This document shows positions 34,704-43,060 of a stretch of DNA of 57,964 bases, piece by piece (the stretch's first letter is position 1; each line of letters opens with the position of its first letter). The stretch covers positions 1 through 57,964 of the forward strand of contig JAFYYS010000007.1 in NCBI GenBank assembly GCA_017546025.1, read 5' to 3'. The position numbers and the translations under genes were made by a program. A model generated the notes under the pieces. That model was not told the origin of the DNA. It made no database searches and saw only the letters and a list, made by a program, of their open reading frames with translations. Source of the DNA: Lachnospiraceae bacterium (GTDB lineage Bacteria; Bacillota; Clostridia; Lachnospirales; Lachnospiraceae).

Positions 34704-37133
34704 TTAGCAGTGGAATACCTCTTTTGCGATATCCACGGTTGCTTTCGCATCCGCTCCGTAATAATCCGCGCCGATGCGGGCCGCGTACTCAGGCGTGAGC
34801 ACCGCGCCGCCGACAACGGTTTTACACGAAAGTCCGGCCTCCTTCAAGGCACGGATTGTCTCCTCCATGCTCCCGAGTGTCGTCGTCATCAGGGCGCTCA
34901 GTCCGACAAGCGGAGCACCGCTTTCCTTTGCCGCCTTCACGACTGCCTCAACCGGCACGTCCTTTCCGAGATCGATTACGGTAAAGCCGTAGTTTTCAAG
35001 AAGCACCTTCACGATGTTCTTGCCGATGTCGTGAATGTCTCCCTTCACGGTCGCAAGGACGATGGTTCCCTTCGATACCTTCTCCGCGCCGTCCTTATTC
35101 AGCCGCTCCTTGATTCGGGCAAATGCGCCCTGCACAACCGAAGCCGAAAGAATCAGCTGAGGAAGAAAGATTCGTCCCTTCTCATAGCCTGCACCGACCG
35201 TGTCAAGCGCCGGAATCAGAACGCCGTTTACAAGCTGCATCGGGTCCTTCTCGGCAATCAGCTCCTCCGTCAGGTTCGCGCCGCGCTCCGAAAGTCCGCT
35301 GACAACGGCCGCGTAAAGTTCTGCCGCCTTATCGCCGAGCTCCTCGCGGATCTTTCCCTCCGCTTCGTCCTTAACAGGCGCCGCAACCGTTTCCGCGCCG
35401 GGCTTTTTCGCCGCCGCAGCCGGAACAAAGTCGCGATAGGCTTCGGAAAATGCGACCGCATGCTGATCGAGGTTCGCGAGCAGACGGTACGCCCGGATTG
35501 TTCCCATCATGGCCTCGGAATTCGGGTTCATGATCGGAAGCGTCAGTCCGCTCTGCAGTGCCATCGCAAGAAATGTGCTGTTTACAAGCTCACGGTTCGG
35601 AAGACCGAAGCTGATATTGGAAACGCCCAAAACCGCACCGGTACCCAGTTCTTTACGCACCTTCGCCAGAGCCTTCACCGTTTCCGCGGCAGCCTCCTGC
35701 TGCGCGCCCGCGGTCAGGGTCAGGCAGTCGATCTGCAGATCCTTTCGCGGAATTCCGACAGCTTCCGCGCGGCTTACGATCTTCTCCGCGATTTTGAAAC
35801 GGTCCTCCGCCATCGGCGGGATTCCGCCCTCATCGAGGGTCAGGCCCACAACAGCCGCGCCGTAACGTTTCACGATCGGAAGGATCGCCGACAGGCTCTT
35901 CTCCTCGCCGTTCACGCTGTTCACAAGCGCCCGTCCGTTGTATGCGCGAAGCGCTGCCTCTATAACCTCCGGGTCATTGGAGTCAATCTGCAGCGGAACG
36001 GATACCACCGCCTGCAGCTCCCGGATCACATTTACCATCATCGTCTTTTCGTCGACGCCCGGGCATCCCACGTTGACATCCAGGATGTCCGCGCCGGCGG
36101 AAACCTGGGAAAGCGCCTGGGAAAGGATATAATCCATGTCGGCGTTTCGCAGGGCTTCCTGGAAGCGCTTCTTTCCGGTAGGATTAATCCGTTCGCCGAT
36201 AACTCTGGGCTCCGTAAACCAGACGGCATCCGTCGAGGAACAGATTCCGGAAAATGTGACTTTCGCCGGCAGTTCCGGCCTCTCATCCGAGGCTTCAAAA
36301 GCCTCCGTGCGCTTCTTTAATGCCGCTATATAAGAGGGATTCGTTCCGCAGCAGCCGCCCACATAAGCGATGCCGTAGGGAAGAAGCTCTCCGACAAGGT
36401 CCGCGAACTCCTCCGGACCGATGTTATAGGTATTGGTTACCGGGTCGGGAAGACCGGCATTGGGCTTTAAAACAAGGGGAAGTTCCGTCAGCTCATATAA
36501 CCGTCTGACCATCGGCGCAAGCTCCGCCGGCCCTAAAGAACAGTTAAATCCGATGGCATCCGCGCCCAGGCCCGAAAGGGTCAGCGCCATGCAGTCGATT
36601 CCGGTTCCGGTAAAGGTTCTCGCGTTGGCTTCAAAGCTCATGGTCACGAGAACGGGCTTATCGCTGTTCTCCTTAGCCGCGAGAAGGGCGGCTTTGGTCT
36701 CGTACAGATCGGACATGGTCTCGATGACGATGTAATCCGCATCGCTGCCCGCAAGCACCTGCTCCTTAAACATATCGTAAGCATCTTCAAACGCCAGATC
36801 CCCGAGGGGCGCAAGCATCTTTCCGATAGGTCCGATGTCCAGGGCAACCTTCGTTCCCGGGTGGGAACTGCAGGCTTTCTTCGCATTTGCCACGGCGGCA
36901 CTGATCAGCTCGCTTACGCTGTAGCCGGTGGCGGCCATCTTGTAACGGTTCGCGCCGAAAGTATTCGTATAAACGATTTCCGAGCCGGCGGCGAGATAAG
37001 CCTCATGGACGCTTTGAATCCGCTCCGGTTCCGTAATGTTCCAGACTTCGGGAACGCCGCCGAGGGGCAGCCCGAGGGATTGCAGCATGGTTCCCATGCC
37101 GCCGTCTAAGATACGGATCTTGTTTCCGCTCAT
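34704..37133 (-). CDS. metH: Cobalamin-dependent methionine synthase, short form without activation domain
   Basis: This 809-aa protein contains the homocysteine-binding barrel (ILDGGMGTMLQ; zinc cysteines in GFNCSLGP and VGGCCGTNP), the pterin-binding barrel (VIGERINPTGKKRF; DVNVGCPGVDE) and the B12 cap and binding domains (KGDIHDIGKNIVKVLL, with the cobalt-ligating His). E. coli MetH has ~1227 aa. The missing C-terminal reactivation domain is supplied by the adjacent gene, whose stop overlaps this start in an ATGA arrangement. It transfers methyl from methyl-THF to homocysteine. Confidence 0.93.
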   Translation of the reverse strand: MSGNKIRILDGGMGTMLQSLGLPLGGVPEVWNITEPERIQSVHEAYLAAGSEIVYTNTFGANRYKMAATGYSVSELISAAVANAKKACSSHPGTKVALDIGPIGKMLAPLGDLAFEDAYDMFKEQVLAGSDADYIVIETMSDLYETKAALLAAKENSDKPVLVTMSFEANARTFTGTGIDCMALTLSGLGADAIGFNCSLGPAELAPMVRRLYELTELPLVLKPNAGLPDPVTNTYNIGPEEFADLVGELLPYGIAYVGGCCGTNPSYIAALKKRTEAFEASDERPELPAKVTFSGICSSTDAVWFTEPRVIGERINPTGKKRFQEALRNADMDYILSQALSQVSAGADILDVNVGCPGVDEKTMMVNVIRELQAVVSVPLQIDSNDPEVIEAALRAYNGRALVNSVNGEEKSLSAILPIVKRYGAAVVGLTLDEGGIPPMAEDRFKIAEKIVSRAEAVGIPRKDLQIDCLTLTAGAQQEAAAETVKALAKVRKELGTGAVLGVSNISFGLPNRELVNSTFLAMALQSGLTLPIMNPNSEAMMGTIRAYRLLANLDQHAVAFSEAYRDFVPAAAAKKPGAETVAAPVKDEAEGKIREELGDKAAELYAAVVSGLSERGANLTEELIAEKDPMQLVNGVLIPALDTVGAGYEKGRIFLPQLILSASVVQGAFARIKERLNKDGAEKVSKGTIVLATVKGDIHDIGKNIVKVLLENYGFTVIDLGKDVPVEAVVKAAKESGAPLVGLSALMTTTLGSMEETIRALKEAGLSCKTVVGGAVLTPEYAARIGADYYGADAKATVDIAKEVFHC

Positions 37134-37864
37134 GCTTCCTCCTTTTCGGCCTTATGGCACCGGTCGTGGAAAGCGCAGCCCTGACAGGCTTCCTTTCCGC
37201 AGTTTCCGACGGACAGCTCGGCGGTGAAGTCCTCTGCTGCCATTCTGTCCTTTAACTTAAGAGCTTCCTCTTCGCTGTCCGCGTCGCGAAGCCCGATGAT
37301 CGCCGTGACGGATTTGACGGGGGTCAGCATACTGCCGTCCGTTACCGTCAGCCCGATTCTCTTGCCTGCCTCAAGCGTTGCAAGCAGCTCCTTCTGTAAC
37401 GAAAGGGGCAGGTCGCCGTATCCCGGGGAATACCGCATGGTCTGTACCGTTCCCGGGAAACGCACCGCAAGCTCCGCCTGAAAATCATTGCAGATCTGCT
37501 CGATGGCGGCGCCGGCCATGGCGTCCGTGATCAGAGCCTTCGGCATGTCATTTACCTGAAGCCTGCGAATCAGCGCGTCCACGCCGCTTCCGAGGGTTGC
37601 GGCAAAAAGGACCGCTTTCCCGCAGTTTCGAAGAAGCTTTCCGATGTCCTTCCCCGTCAGCTCGAGAGTGCACTCCGAAAGGGCGATCCGCTCCTCGGAG
37701 CAGATGATCGTGTCGAAGACGCCGAAGGCATAGGCCGGGCGGGCGGCTTCCATCAAAGGCCCCTCGCACTCATCCATCATCTTTAAGATGATCTCATCCG
37801 GCTCATGCTTCCCGTACCCGAGGTAAAGCGCGGTTTCTTTTCGGTCAATCGGTTTTAATACCAT
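37130..37864 (-). CDS. Stand-alone methionine synthase reactivation-domain protein with a C-terminal cysteine cluster
   Basis: This 244-aa protein matches the MetH activation domain (MQTMRYSPGYGDLPLSLQ, the SAM-binding RxSPGYG-type motif, then a LTPVKSVTAIIGL segment). A C-terminal tail carries the cysteine pattern C-x4-C-x2-C-x5-C (NCGKEACQGCAFHDRC). The tail could hold an Fe-S cluster or zinc. It sits between metF and metH with overlapping stop/start, so it most likely reductively reactivates oxidised cobalamin on the short MetH. The start follows AGGAG. Confidence 0.85.
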   Translation of the reverse strand: MVLKPIDRKETALYLGYGKHEPDEIILKMMDECEGPLMEAARPAYAFGVFDTIICSEERIALSECTLELTGKDIGKLLRNCGKAVLFAATLGSGVDALIRRLQVNDMPKALITDAMAGAAIEQICNDFQAELAVRFPGTVQTMRYSPGYGDLPLSLQKELLATLEAGKRIGLTVTDGSMLTPVKSVTAIIGLRDADSEEEALKLKDRMAAEDFTAELSVGNCGKEACQGCAFHDRCHKAEKEEA

Positions 37865-37871
37865 GGTTCTC

Positions 37872-38756
37872 CTATCTTGTAAGCCCCGGATTGATCAGGG
37901 GCGCAACGGCGTCCGTAATCTTCTTCGCAACATAGGGGCTGTTCATCGTGTATAAGTGAATGCCGTCCACACCTCTGCTTACCAGATCCACGATCTGGTC
38001 AATCGCGTAGGCGATTCCGGCTTCCTTCAAAGCATCCGGATAATCCTGATAGCGGGCCATCATTCTCGTGAACTTGGCCGGAAGGCTGGCACCGCACATG
38101 GTTACCATCCTCTCAATCGAAGCCTTGCTCGTACAGGGCATGATGCCGGCCTCAATCGGCACGTTAATGCCTGCTTTTCTTGCCTTTTCAAGGAACCGGA
38201 AGAAGGCGTCGTTATCAAAGAAAAGCTGGGAAAGCAGATGGGATGCTCCGGCATCCACCTTCTTTTTGAGGTTCTCGATGTCGGCATCCAGGCTTTCGGC
38301 TTCCTGGTGGGCTTCCGGATAGCAGGCTCCCATGATATGGAAGTCGCCCTTGGTCTTCAGATAGGCAATCAGATCGGAGGCGTGCTTGAAGTCCTCTTTC
38401 GGCTCCGTAACCGCATTCGGATTGTAATCGCCGCGAAGGGCCAGGATATTTTTGATGTTCCGCTCCTTAAGCTGCTCCACGATCAGATCGATATCCTCTT
38501 TCGAGTTGTAAAGGCAGGTCAGATGGACCGCTGATTCCATGCCGTATTTTTCTTTGATGATCCGGGCAATGTCCGCGGTTTTCGTATCGGCCGCGCTTCC
38601 GCCGGCGCCGTAAGTCACGCTGATGAAATCGGGATGCAGTCCCTGCAGCCCGTCCAACGTTTTATAAATCGTTTCAATCGGCATATCCCGCTTCGGAGGG
38701 AATATTTCGAAGGTAAATGCCGTCCGGCCGTCTTTCATGATCTCGCTTAATTCCAT
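37872..38756 (-). CDS. metF: Methylenetetrahydrofolate reductase
   Basis: This 294-aa TIM-barrel flavoprotein begins with FTFEIFPPKRD and has PDFISVTYGAGGS and ILALRGDYN motifs, typical of MetF. It makes methyl-THF, the methyl donor of MetH encoded downstream. ATG 38756 follows AAGAAGGATG by five bases. The gene starts 16 bases after the end of an unknown gene. Confidence 0.95.
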   Translation of the reverse strand: MELSEIMKDGRTAFTFEIFPPKRDMPIETIYKTLDGLQGLHPDFISVTYGAGGSAADTKTADIARIIKEKYGMESAVHLTCLYNSKEDIDLIVEQLKERNIKNILALRGDYNPNAVTEPKEDFKHASDLIAYLKTKGDFHIMGACYPEAHQEAESLDADIENLKKKVDAGASHLLSQLFFDNDAFFRFLEKARKAGINVPIEAGIMPCTSKASIERMVTMCGASLPAKFTRMMARYQDYPDALKEAGIAYAIDQIVDLVSRGVDGIHLYTMNSPYVAKKITDAVAPLINPGLTR

Positions 38757-38772
38757 GTGTTCATCCTTCTTT

Positions 38773-39720
38773 TTAAGGGGTATAACCGACGGCAATCGCC
38801 ACCCGGTTTCGAATTCGTTTTTCGGCCTGGGCCCGCCAGCTGTCGGACTGTTCTTTCCACTGTTCCGGAGGCATGACCGGAATCTGTTTGGTCATCCCTT
38901 TATATAATTCCGCGTCAATCCGGAAGGTTGCGATCCAGTCGCGAAGCACTGCGGCATTCTCTCTTCTGGGCTCGCCCGGACACAGGTAACCGAATACTTT
39001 TCTTGCTTCCCAGTCAATATACGCGGCCTTGGCGGCTACGGTCTTACCGCTTCCGAAACGCATGCCGGACTTCGTCCTTATGGTGGCGACCGTCATGCCG
39101 ACGCCGAGGTTCAGTCCGTCAACGGGCGTCACGACCCGCCCCGCGTGAAGCGGTCCCACGGCAGCCCGGAGGCAATACTCCGACGCCGTAATCTCCGTTC
39201 CCAGGGACAGCGACATAACCTGCCCGCCGACCTGAAGGCGGTAGGTCCGGATTGCCGCTTCCGCGTATACATTCTGCAGTTCAATCACGATTCCCGGCGC
39301 GCAGAGTCCCGACAGACGGTCCCGGCTCCGGTTCAGTTCGGAAACCATCTCCGGCTCCTGGGTAAACCCCGGAAAATCCTCTTTCGAGAAAAGCCGTACC
39401 GGCTCTCCTCCGCTGTACATCAAAGCAAGGTTGTCCAGATAGGATTCCGGATTCCGGAAGGTCCGTACCGGCATCATCGTCCGGTCGTCATAGGCACCTT
39501 CGGAATGCCGCTCGCCCTGTCCGAATTTAATCTGGTGGAAGCATTCTCCCGAGTCGAAGAACAGACTCCGCCCCGTCGGGCTTCCGGTCAGTTCCGTTAC
39601 AGCCGTGTAAGGCCGTCCGTAGCTTTGCACCGTGTCAACCACGGCGGAATATGCCGTAAAACCCGGCGGCAGATTGCCCCAGGCAATTACCTTTCCCGAT
39701 ACTCCGTCAGAGAAGAACAT
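38773..39720 (-). CDS. Unknown protein at the head of the metF-metH operon
   Basis: This 315-aa soluble protein has no signal peptide or membrane helix and no domain I recognise. Visible features are an N-terminal glycine-rich KVIAWGNLPPGFTAYS region, TELTGSPTGRSLFFDSGECFHQIKFG, a central basic/acidic helix region and a C-terminal RKVFGYLCPGEPRRENA stretch. AAGGAGG precedes ATG 39720. It lies directly upstream of metF on the same strand and probably shares its promoter. A role in one-carbon or methionine metabolism would be guilt by association only. Confidence 0.7.
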   Translation of the reverse strand: MFFSDGVSGKVIAWGNLPPGFTAYSAVVDTVQSYGRPYTAVTELTGSPTGRSLFFDSGECFHQIKFGQGERHSEGAYDDRTMMPVRTFRNPESYLDNLALMYSGGEPVRLFSKEDFPGFTQEPEMVSELNRSRDRLSGLCAPGIVIELQNVYAEAAIRTYRLQVGGQVMSLSLGTEITASEYCLRAAVGPLHAGRVVTPVDGLNLGVGMTVATIRTKSGMRFGSGKTVAAKAAYIDWEARKVFGYLCPGEPRRENAAVLRDWIATFRIDAELYKGMTKQIPVMPPEQWKEQSDSWRAQAEKRIRNRVAIAVGYTP

Positions 39721-39763
39721 CTTGCCACCTCCTTATTTGATGTCATTTTATCCCATTTTCCAT

Positions 39764-39807
39764 AGAATAACATAAAGCGGGCCGTCAATCAAGTTTTGAC
39801 GGCCCGT
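39764..39807 (-). promoter_or_regulatory. Promoter inside the trpB terminator
   Basis: The terminator stem of the trpB-like gene (39778-39806, CGGGCCGTCA with its complement) is followed on the minus strand by CTTTATG. Minus-strand TTGATT (39787-39792) with 17 bases to TATTCT (39764-39769) reads as a promoter for the unknown-metF operon. An alternative -10, TAAAAT at 39745-39750, abuts a one-mismatch copy of the dispersed 11-mer. Confidence 0.5.
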
Positions 39808-39838
39808 TGTCTGCGGTTTTTTCAAAAAAGAATGCTTA

Positions 39839-41209
39839 TCAGTCAACCTTCGGAAGCTGCTCGAGACTCTTTGCAATCTCTGCATCGCTGGGGATGTAGT
39901 CGCCCATTTCGCCGTTGTTGAATTTTTCATAAGCAACAAGGTCGAAGTAGCCGGTTCCGGTCAGGCCGAAGACGATGGTCTTCTCCTCGCCGGTTTCCTT
40001 GCACTTCAGAGCTTCGTCGATGGCTACGCGGATGGCGTGGCTGCTCTCGGGAGCCGGAAGGATGCCTTCCACGCGGGCGAACATTTCGGCCGCCTCGAAT
40101 ACCTTCGTCTGCTCAACGCTTCTTGCTTCCATGTAGCCGTCAGCGTAAAGCTGGGAAAGGGTGCTGCTCATGCCGTGGTAGCGAAGGCCGCCTGCATGGT
40201 TCGGAGCGGGCATGAAGTTTGAACCGAGGGTGTACATCTTCGCGAGAGGGCAAACCATGCCGGTGTCGCAGAAATCGTATGCGTATTTACCGCGTGTGAA
40301 GCTCGGGCAGGATGCCGGCTCAACCGCGATGATGCGGTAATTCTTCTCGCCGCGGAGCTTCTCGCCCATGAACGGAGAAATCAAACCGCCGAGGTTCGAT
40401 CCGCCGCCTGCGCAGCCGATGATCATATCCGGAACGATGTCGTATTTGTCAAGGGCGGCCTTGGTCTCAAGACCGATTACGGACTGGTGAAGGAGCACCT
40501 GGTTGAGAACGCTTCCGAGCACGTAGCGGTAACCGGGATTGCTTACGGCAACCTCAACGGCTTCGGAAATTGCGCAGCCGAGGCTACCGCCTGTGCCGGG
40601 ATGTGCGGCAAGAATTCTCTTGCCGACCTCGGTCGTTTCGGACGGAGAAGGCGTAACGCTTGCACCGTAGGTTCTCATAACTTCACGGCGGAACGGCTTC
40701 TGCTCGTAGGAAACCTTAACCATGAAAACCTTGCAGTCGAGGCCGAGATATGCGCATGCCATCGAAAGCGCCGTGCCCCACTGACCTGCTCCGGTCTCGG
40801 TGGTCACGCCCTTAAGGCCCTGCTTCTTAGCATAGTAAGCCTGCGCGATTGCGGAGTTCAGTTTGTGGCTTCCGGAAGTGTTGTTGCCTTCGAATTTGTA
40901 ATAAATCTTCGCCGGGGTGCCGAGCTTCTTCTCAAGGCAGTAAGCACGAACCAACGGTGAAGGACGGTACATCTTGTAGAAATCGCGGATTTCCTGCGGA
41001 ATCTCAATGAACGGGGTGTCGTTGTCAAGCTCCTGCTTAACAAGCTCGTCGCAGAATACGCCGCCAAGTTCTTCAGCGGTCATGGGCTGCAGGGTGCCGG
41101 GATTAAGAAGCGGCGCGGGCTTATTCTTCATATCCGCGCGCATGTTATACCATGCCTTGGGCATCTCCTCTTCAGTCAGATAAATCTTGTACGGGATTTC
41201 TTTACTCAT
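39839..41209 (-). CDS. trpB: TrpB-like pyridoxal-phosphate protein (tryptophan synthase beta, type 2)
   Basis: This 456-aa PLP enzyme has GNNTSGSHKLNSAIAQAYY (Schiff-base lysine region), TTETGAGQWGTALSMACAYLG and the phosphate-binding GCAGGGSNLGGLI of TrpB2. No trpA or other trp genes are nearby. TrpB2 joins indole and serine to tryptophan, or salvages indole. Expression is under a Trp T-box riboswitch. I chose ATG 41209 (AAAGGAAT upstream); the longer frame would translate the leader. Confidence 0.9.
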   Translation of the reverse strand: MSKEIPYKIYLTEEEMPKAWYNMRADMKNKPAPLLNPGTLQPMTAEELGGVFCDELVKQELDNDTPFIEIPQEIRDFYKMYRPSPLVRAYCLEKKLGTPAKIYYKFEGNNTSGSHKLNSAIAQAYYAKKQGLKGVTTETGAGQWGTALSMACAYLGLDCKVFMVKVSYEQKPFRREVMRTYGASVTPSPSETTEVGKRILAAHPGTGGSLGCAISEAVEVAVSNPGYRYVLGSVLNQVLLHQSVIGLETKAALDKYDIVPDMIIGCAGGGSNLGGLISPFMGEKLRGEKNYRIIAVEPASCPSFTRGKYAYDFCDTGMVCPLAKMYTLGSNFMPAPNHAGGLRYHGMSSTLSQLYADGYMEARSVEQTKVFEAAEMFARVEGILPAPESSHAIRVAIDEALKCKETGEEKTIVFGLTGTGYFDLVAYEKFNNGEMGDYIPSDAEIAKSLEQLPKVD

Positions 41210-41283
41210 GATAGATTCCTTTCTTTCCTTTTTGGAAAATGTGATAGTGTATTTATTCGGAATCGGAGACGGAGATGCTCTGC

Positions 41284-41549
41284 AAAAAAACACCCCTGTC
41301 CTATTCTTATAGGACAGGGGATAAATCCTCTGCGGTGCCACCTATCTTTATGCTTTCGCATACACTCTGCCATGTACTATCATACATGTACCGCTGTAAC
41401 GTGCGATTCACGTCTCCCCTACTTGCTCTCGCTTTCGGTTCGCCCTCACAAGTCCATTCACAGAAGTTCCGGGTACCGCAATCTCACCGCCTGCGGCTCT
41501 CTTTGACCGTTTCCTTAAGCTACTCTTCTTGCTCATCGGTTCCAAATAT
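41284..41549 (-). promoter_or_regulatory. T-box riboswitch (tRNA-Trp) controlling trpB
   Basis: On the minus strand the T-box core AGGTGGCACCGCA lies at 41331-41343. It is followed by an intrinsic terminator: a 12-bp stem (41293-41304 with 41309-41320) and a U7 run at 41284-41290. Upstream is a Stem I-like region with a GAATGGAC specifier loop, whose UGG (41454-41456) is the Trp codon. Uncharged tRNA-Trp should stabilise the antiterminator and let trpB be transcribed. Confidence 0.9.
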
Positions 41550-41555
41550 GGACTA

Positions 41556-41584
41556 ATCATAAACCCATGTTTCACATTTGTCAA
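41556..41584 (-). promoter_or_regulatory. Promoter of the T-box leader
   Basis: Minus-strand TTGACA, 17 bases, TATGAT. The -35 and spacer overlap the word GACAAATGTGA. Confidence 0.85.
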
Positions 41585-41620
41585 GAACAAATATACCCCG
41601 GGTTCGATTTGCAGTCTCCG

Positions 41621-41728
41621 CTAACGAATAAACATTTCAATCAACTCTTCCGAACACTTTTGAACATCATCAGGGAGATTCATCTTGTTATAAATCTCTT
41701 CCTGAGTAATGATGCTTGCATCGGACAA
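41621..41728 (-). CDS. 35-codon open frame directly after the protease stop
   Basis: The protease ends in a TAG codon at 41729-41731. The next codon in the same frame is TTG, and 35 sense codons follow before TAG at 41621. The peptide (LSDASIITQEEIYNKM..., rich in acidic and Gln/Asn residues, ending EMFIR) looks protein-like. There is no ribosome binding site, so reinitiation, stop-codon readthrough, or a lost C-terminal extension are the options. I cannot say it is expressed. Confidence 0.3.
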   Translation of the reverse strand: MSDASIITQEEIYNKMNLPDDVQKCSEELIEMFIR

Positions 41729-43009
41729 CTAGTATACTGTAAAAGTGATTGAACCGCTTTGCAAAGCGGCAATGTCATTGGACATTTTCGTGAAGTAGGA
41801 CTCCGTCACCGCACCGCCCAAAACAATTCCAATTGCACTCGCATGATTACTTGTATCAGGCTTTGTGAATACAATTCCACCACTATCTCCAGGCGCAGCA
41901 TATGCCCCGGTTATAACTATATCCGAATACGTAACACCATTTAGAGTAATTGTCGCAGAACTATTTGTAACAGATCCATATGTTAACCCTGTGGATTCCC
42001 CTCGTTTATACACCGGAGACCCCATACTTGTAGAATATCCAGAATTCAACGTAATTGTCTGCAGATATACGGTATTATAAAGGGTGGTTGTCGCGTTTGT
42101 CTCTATGAATGCAACATCTGCGCTTCCACCTTTAACCTGTAGGCTCGAATTTGACGTTCCAACCAGAGTATTGCCGAACGGTCCCGTAACTATGTATACA
42201 TTAGACGTTCCAGTAAATGCATGTGCACATGTCAAAAACCCATATGTATATGTTCCCCCAGGGAAATTTCTTCTTACTCTACAGGCAACGCTGAATTGGT
42301 AACTTGATGAATTGGATGTTGTTGCTCCTTCACCCGCATACAATCCAACATAGTATTGAGGCTCAAGTTCCACGACAGAAACCGAGTAAATGTCGCTATC
42401 CAAACTCCCGCTGACATACTCATAATCGGCTTGTGACCCGACTCTGACATCAATAACATTTCTATAATCATTTATTCCCGCGCTGATAATTGATATTCCT
42501 GCATCAGAGAATTCTACAGATTTATTCCCATATGTTATATCCGAAATTGCATCAATTAATTCCGAATAAGAATATCTTACCTGGTGGCAATAAAAATCCT
42601 CACAGTTGACAATATCGACGAAAGATTGGTACCAATCACATTGTCGGTATTCTTCGGGAAAACAATCATCAGCGATTTGAACTATCAGCTGCCCATTAGT
42701 ATTGATATAAAATCCTGCGAAAAAAACCGGATAATCTTCCGCTCGAATTCCATTCACCGTATATATTGCACTATTAAATGTGATTCCATATACCTCATTT
42801 AAGCGACCAAAGAATCTGCTAGTAATTGTGTTTGCCTCTTGAAGATTCTCCCAGAATGAATCAGAAAGGTCCTCTGCCTGCTCATTTAATTCCAGCGAAA
42901 CTCCTTCGCTTGCCAGAGCCAATCGTTTCCCGCCTTTGCTCAATGAAAATGGTAAGACCATCAGCATAATCCCGGCAACAATTGCCCTTCCGCGCTTAAA
43001 TTTTCTCAT
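41729..43009 (-). CDS. Secreted S1 (trypsin/streptogrisin-type) serine protease with pro-domain
   Basis: This 426-aa protein has a positively charged N-terminus with a hydrophobic segment (residues ~9-22), a pro-region (~45-215) and an S1 catalytic domain. The triad is His263 (TCAHAF), Asp298 (ADVAF) and Ser376 (APGDSGG). The pro-region, around YTVNGIRAEDYP and CDWYQ, is strongly similar to the extracytoplasmic domain of the neighbouring anti-sigma factor. It follows the sigma/anti-sigma pair on the same strand behind AGGAGAAGGAGG, so it is probably part of the operon. The gene is visibly more A+T rich than its neighbours, which hints at acquisition by transfer. Confidence 0.85.
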   Translation of the reverse strand: MRKFKRGRAIVAGIMLMVLPFSLSKGGKRLALASEGVSLELNEQAEDLSDSFWENLQEANTITSRFFGRLNEVYGITFNSAIYTVNGIRAEDYPVFFAGFYINTNGQLIVQIADDCFPEEYRQCDWYQSFVDIVNCEDFYCHQVRYSYSELIDAISDITYGNKSVEFSDAGISIISAGINDYRNVIDVRVGSQADYEYVSGSLDSDIYSVSVVELEPQYYVGLYAGEGATTSNSSSYQFSVACRVRRNFPGGTYTYGFLTCAHAFTGTSNVYIVTGPFGNTLVGTSNSSLQVKGGSADVAFIETNATTTLYNTVYLQTITLNSGYSTSMGSPVYKRGESTGLTYGSVTNSSATITLNGVTYSDIVITGAYAAPGDSGGIVFTKPDTSNHASAIGIVLGGAVTESYFTKMSNDIAALQSGSITFTVY

Positions 43010-43060
43010 AACAATCCATCCTCCTTCTCCTAATAATATCCGCGTTAAAGAATCTCATTT

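Noticed and set aside
34647-36320. 557-aa plus-strand open frame
   Set aside because: It is antisense to metH and is rich in Arg/His/Leu, typical of a mirror frame of a GC-rich gene.
41234-41250. Plus-strand promoter at the 11-mer upstream of trpB
   Set aside because: TAGTGT follows the 11-mer, but no -35 stands at the right distance and no plus-strand gene follows.
41408-41590. 60-aa minus-strand open frame ahead of trpB
   Set aside because: It coincides with the T-box leader, whose conserved RNA elements explain the sequence better than a peptide.
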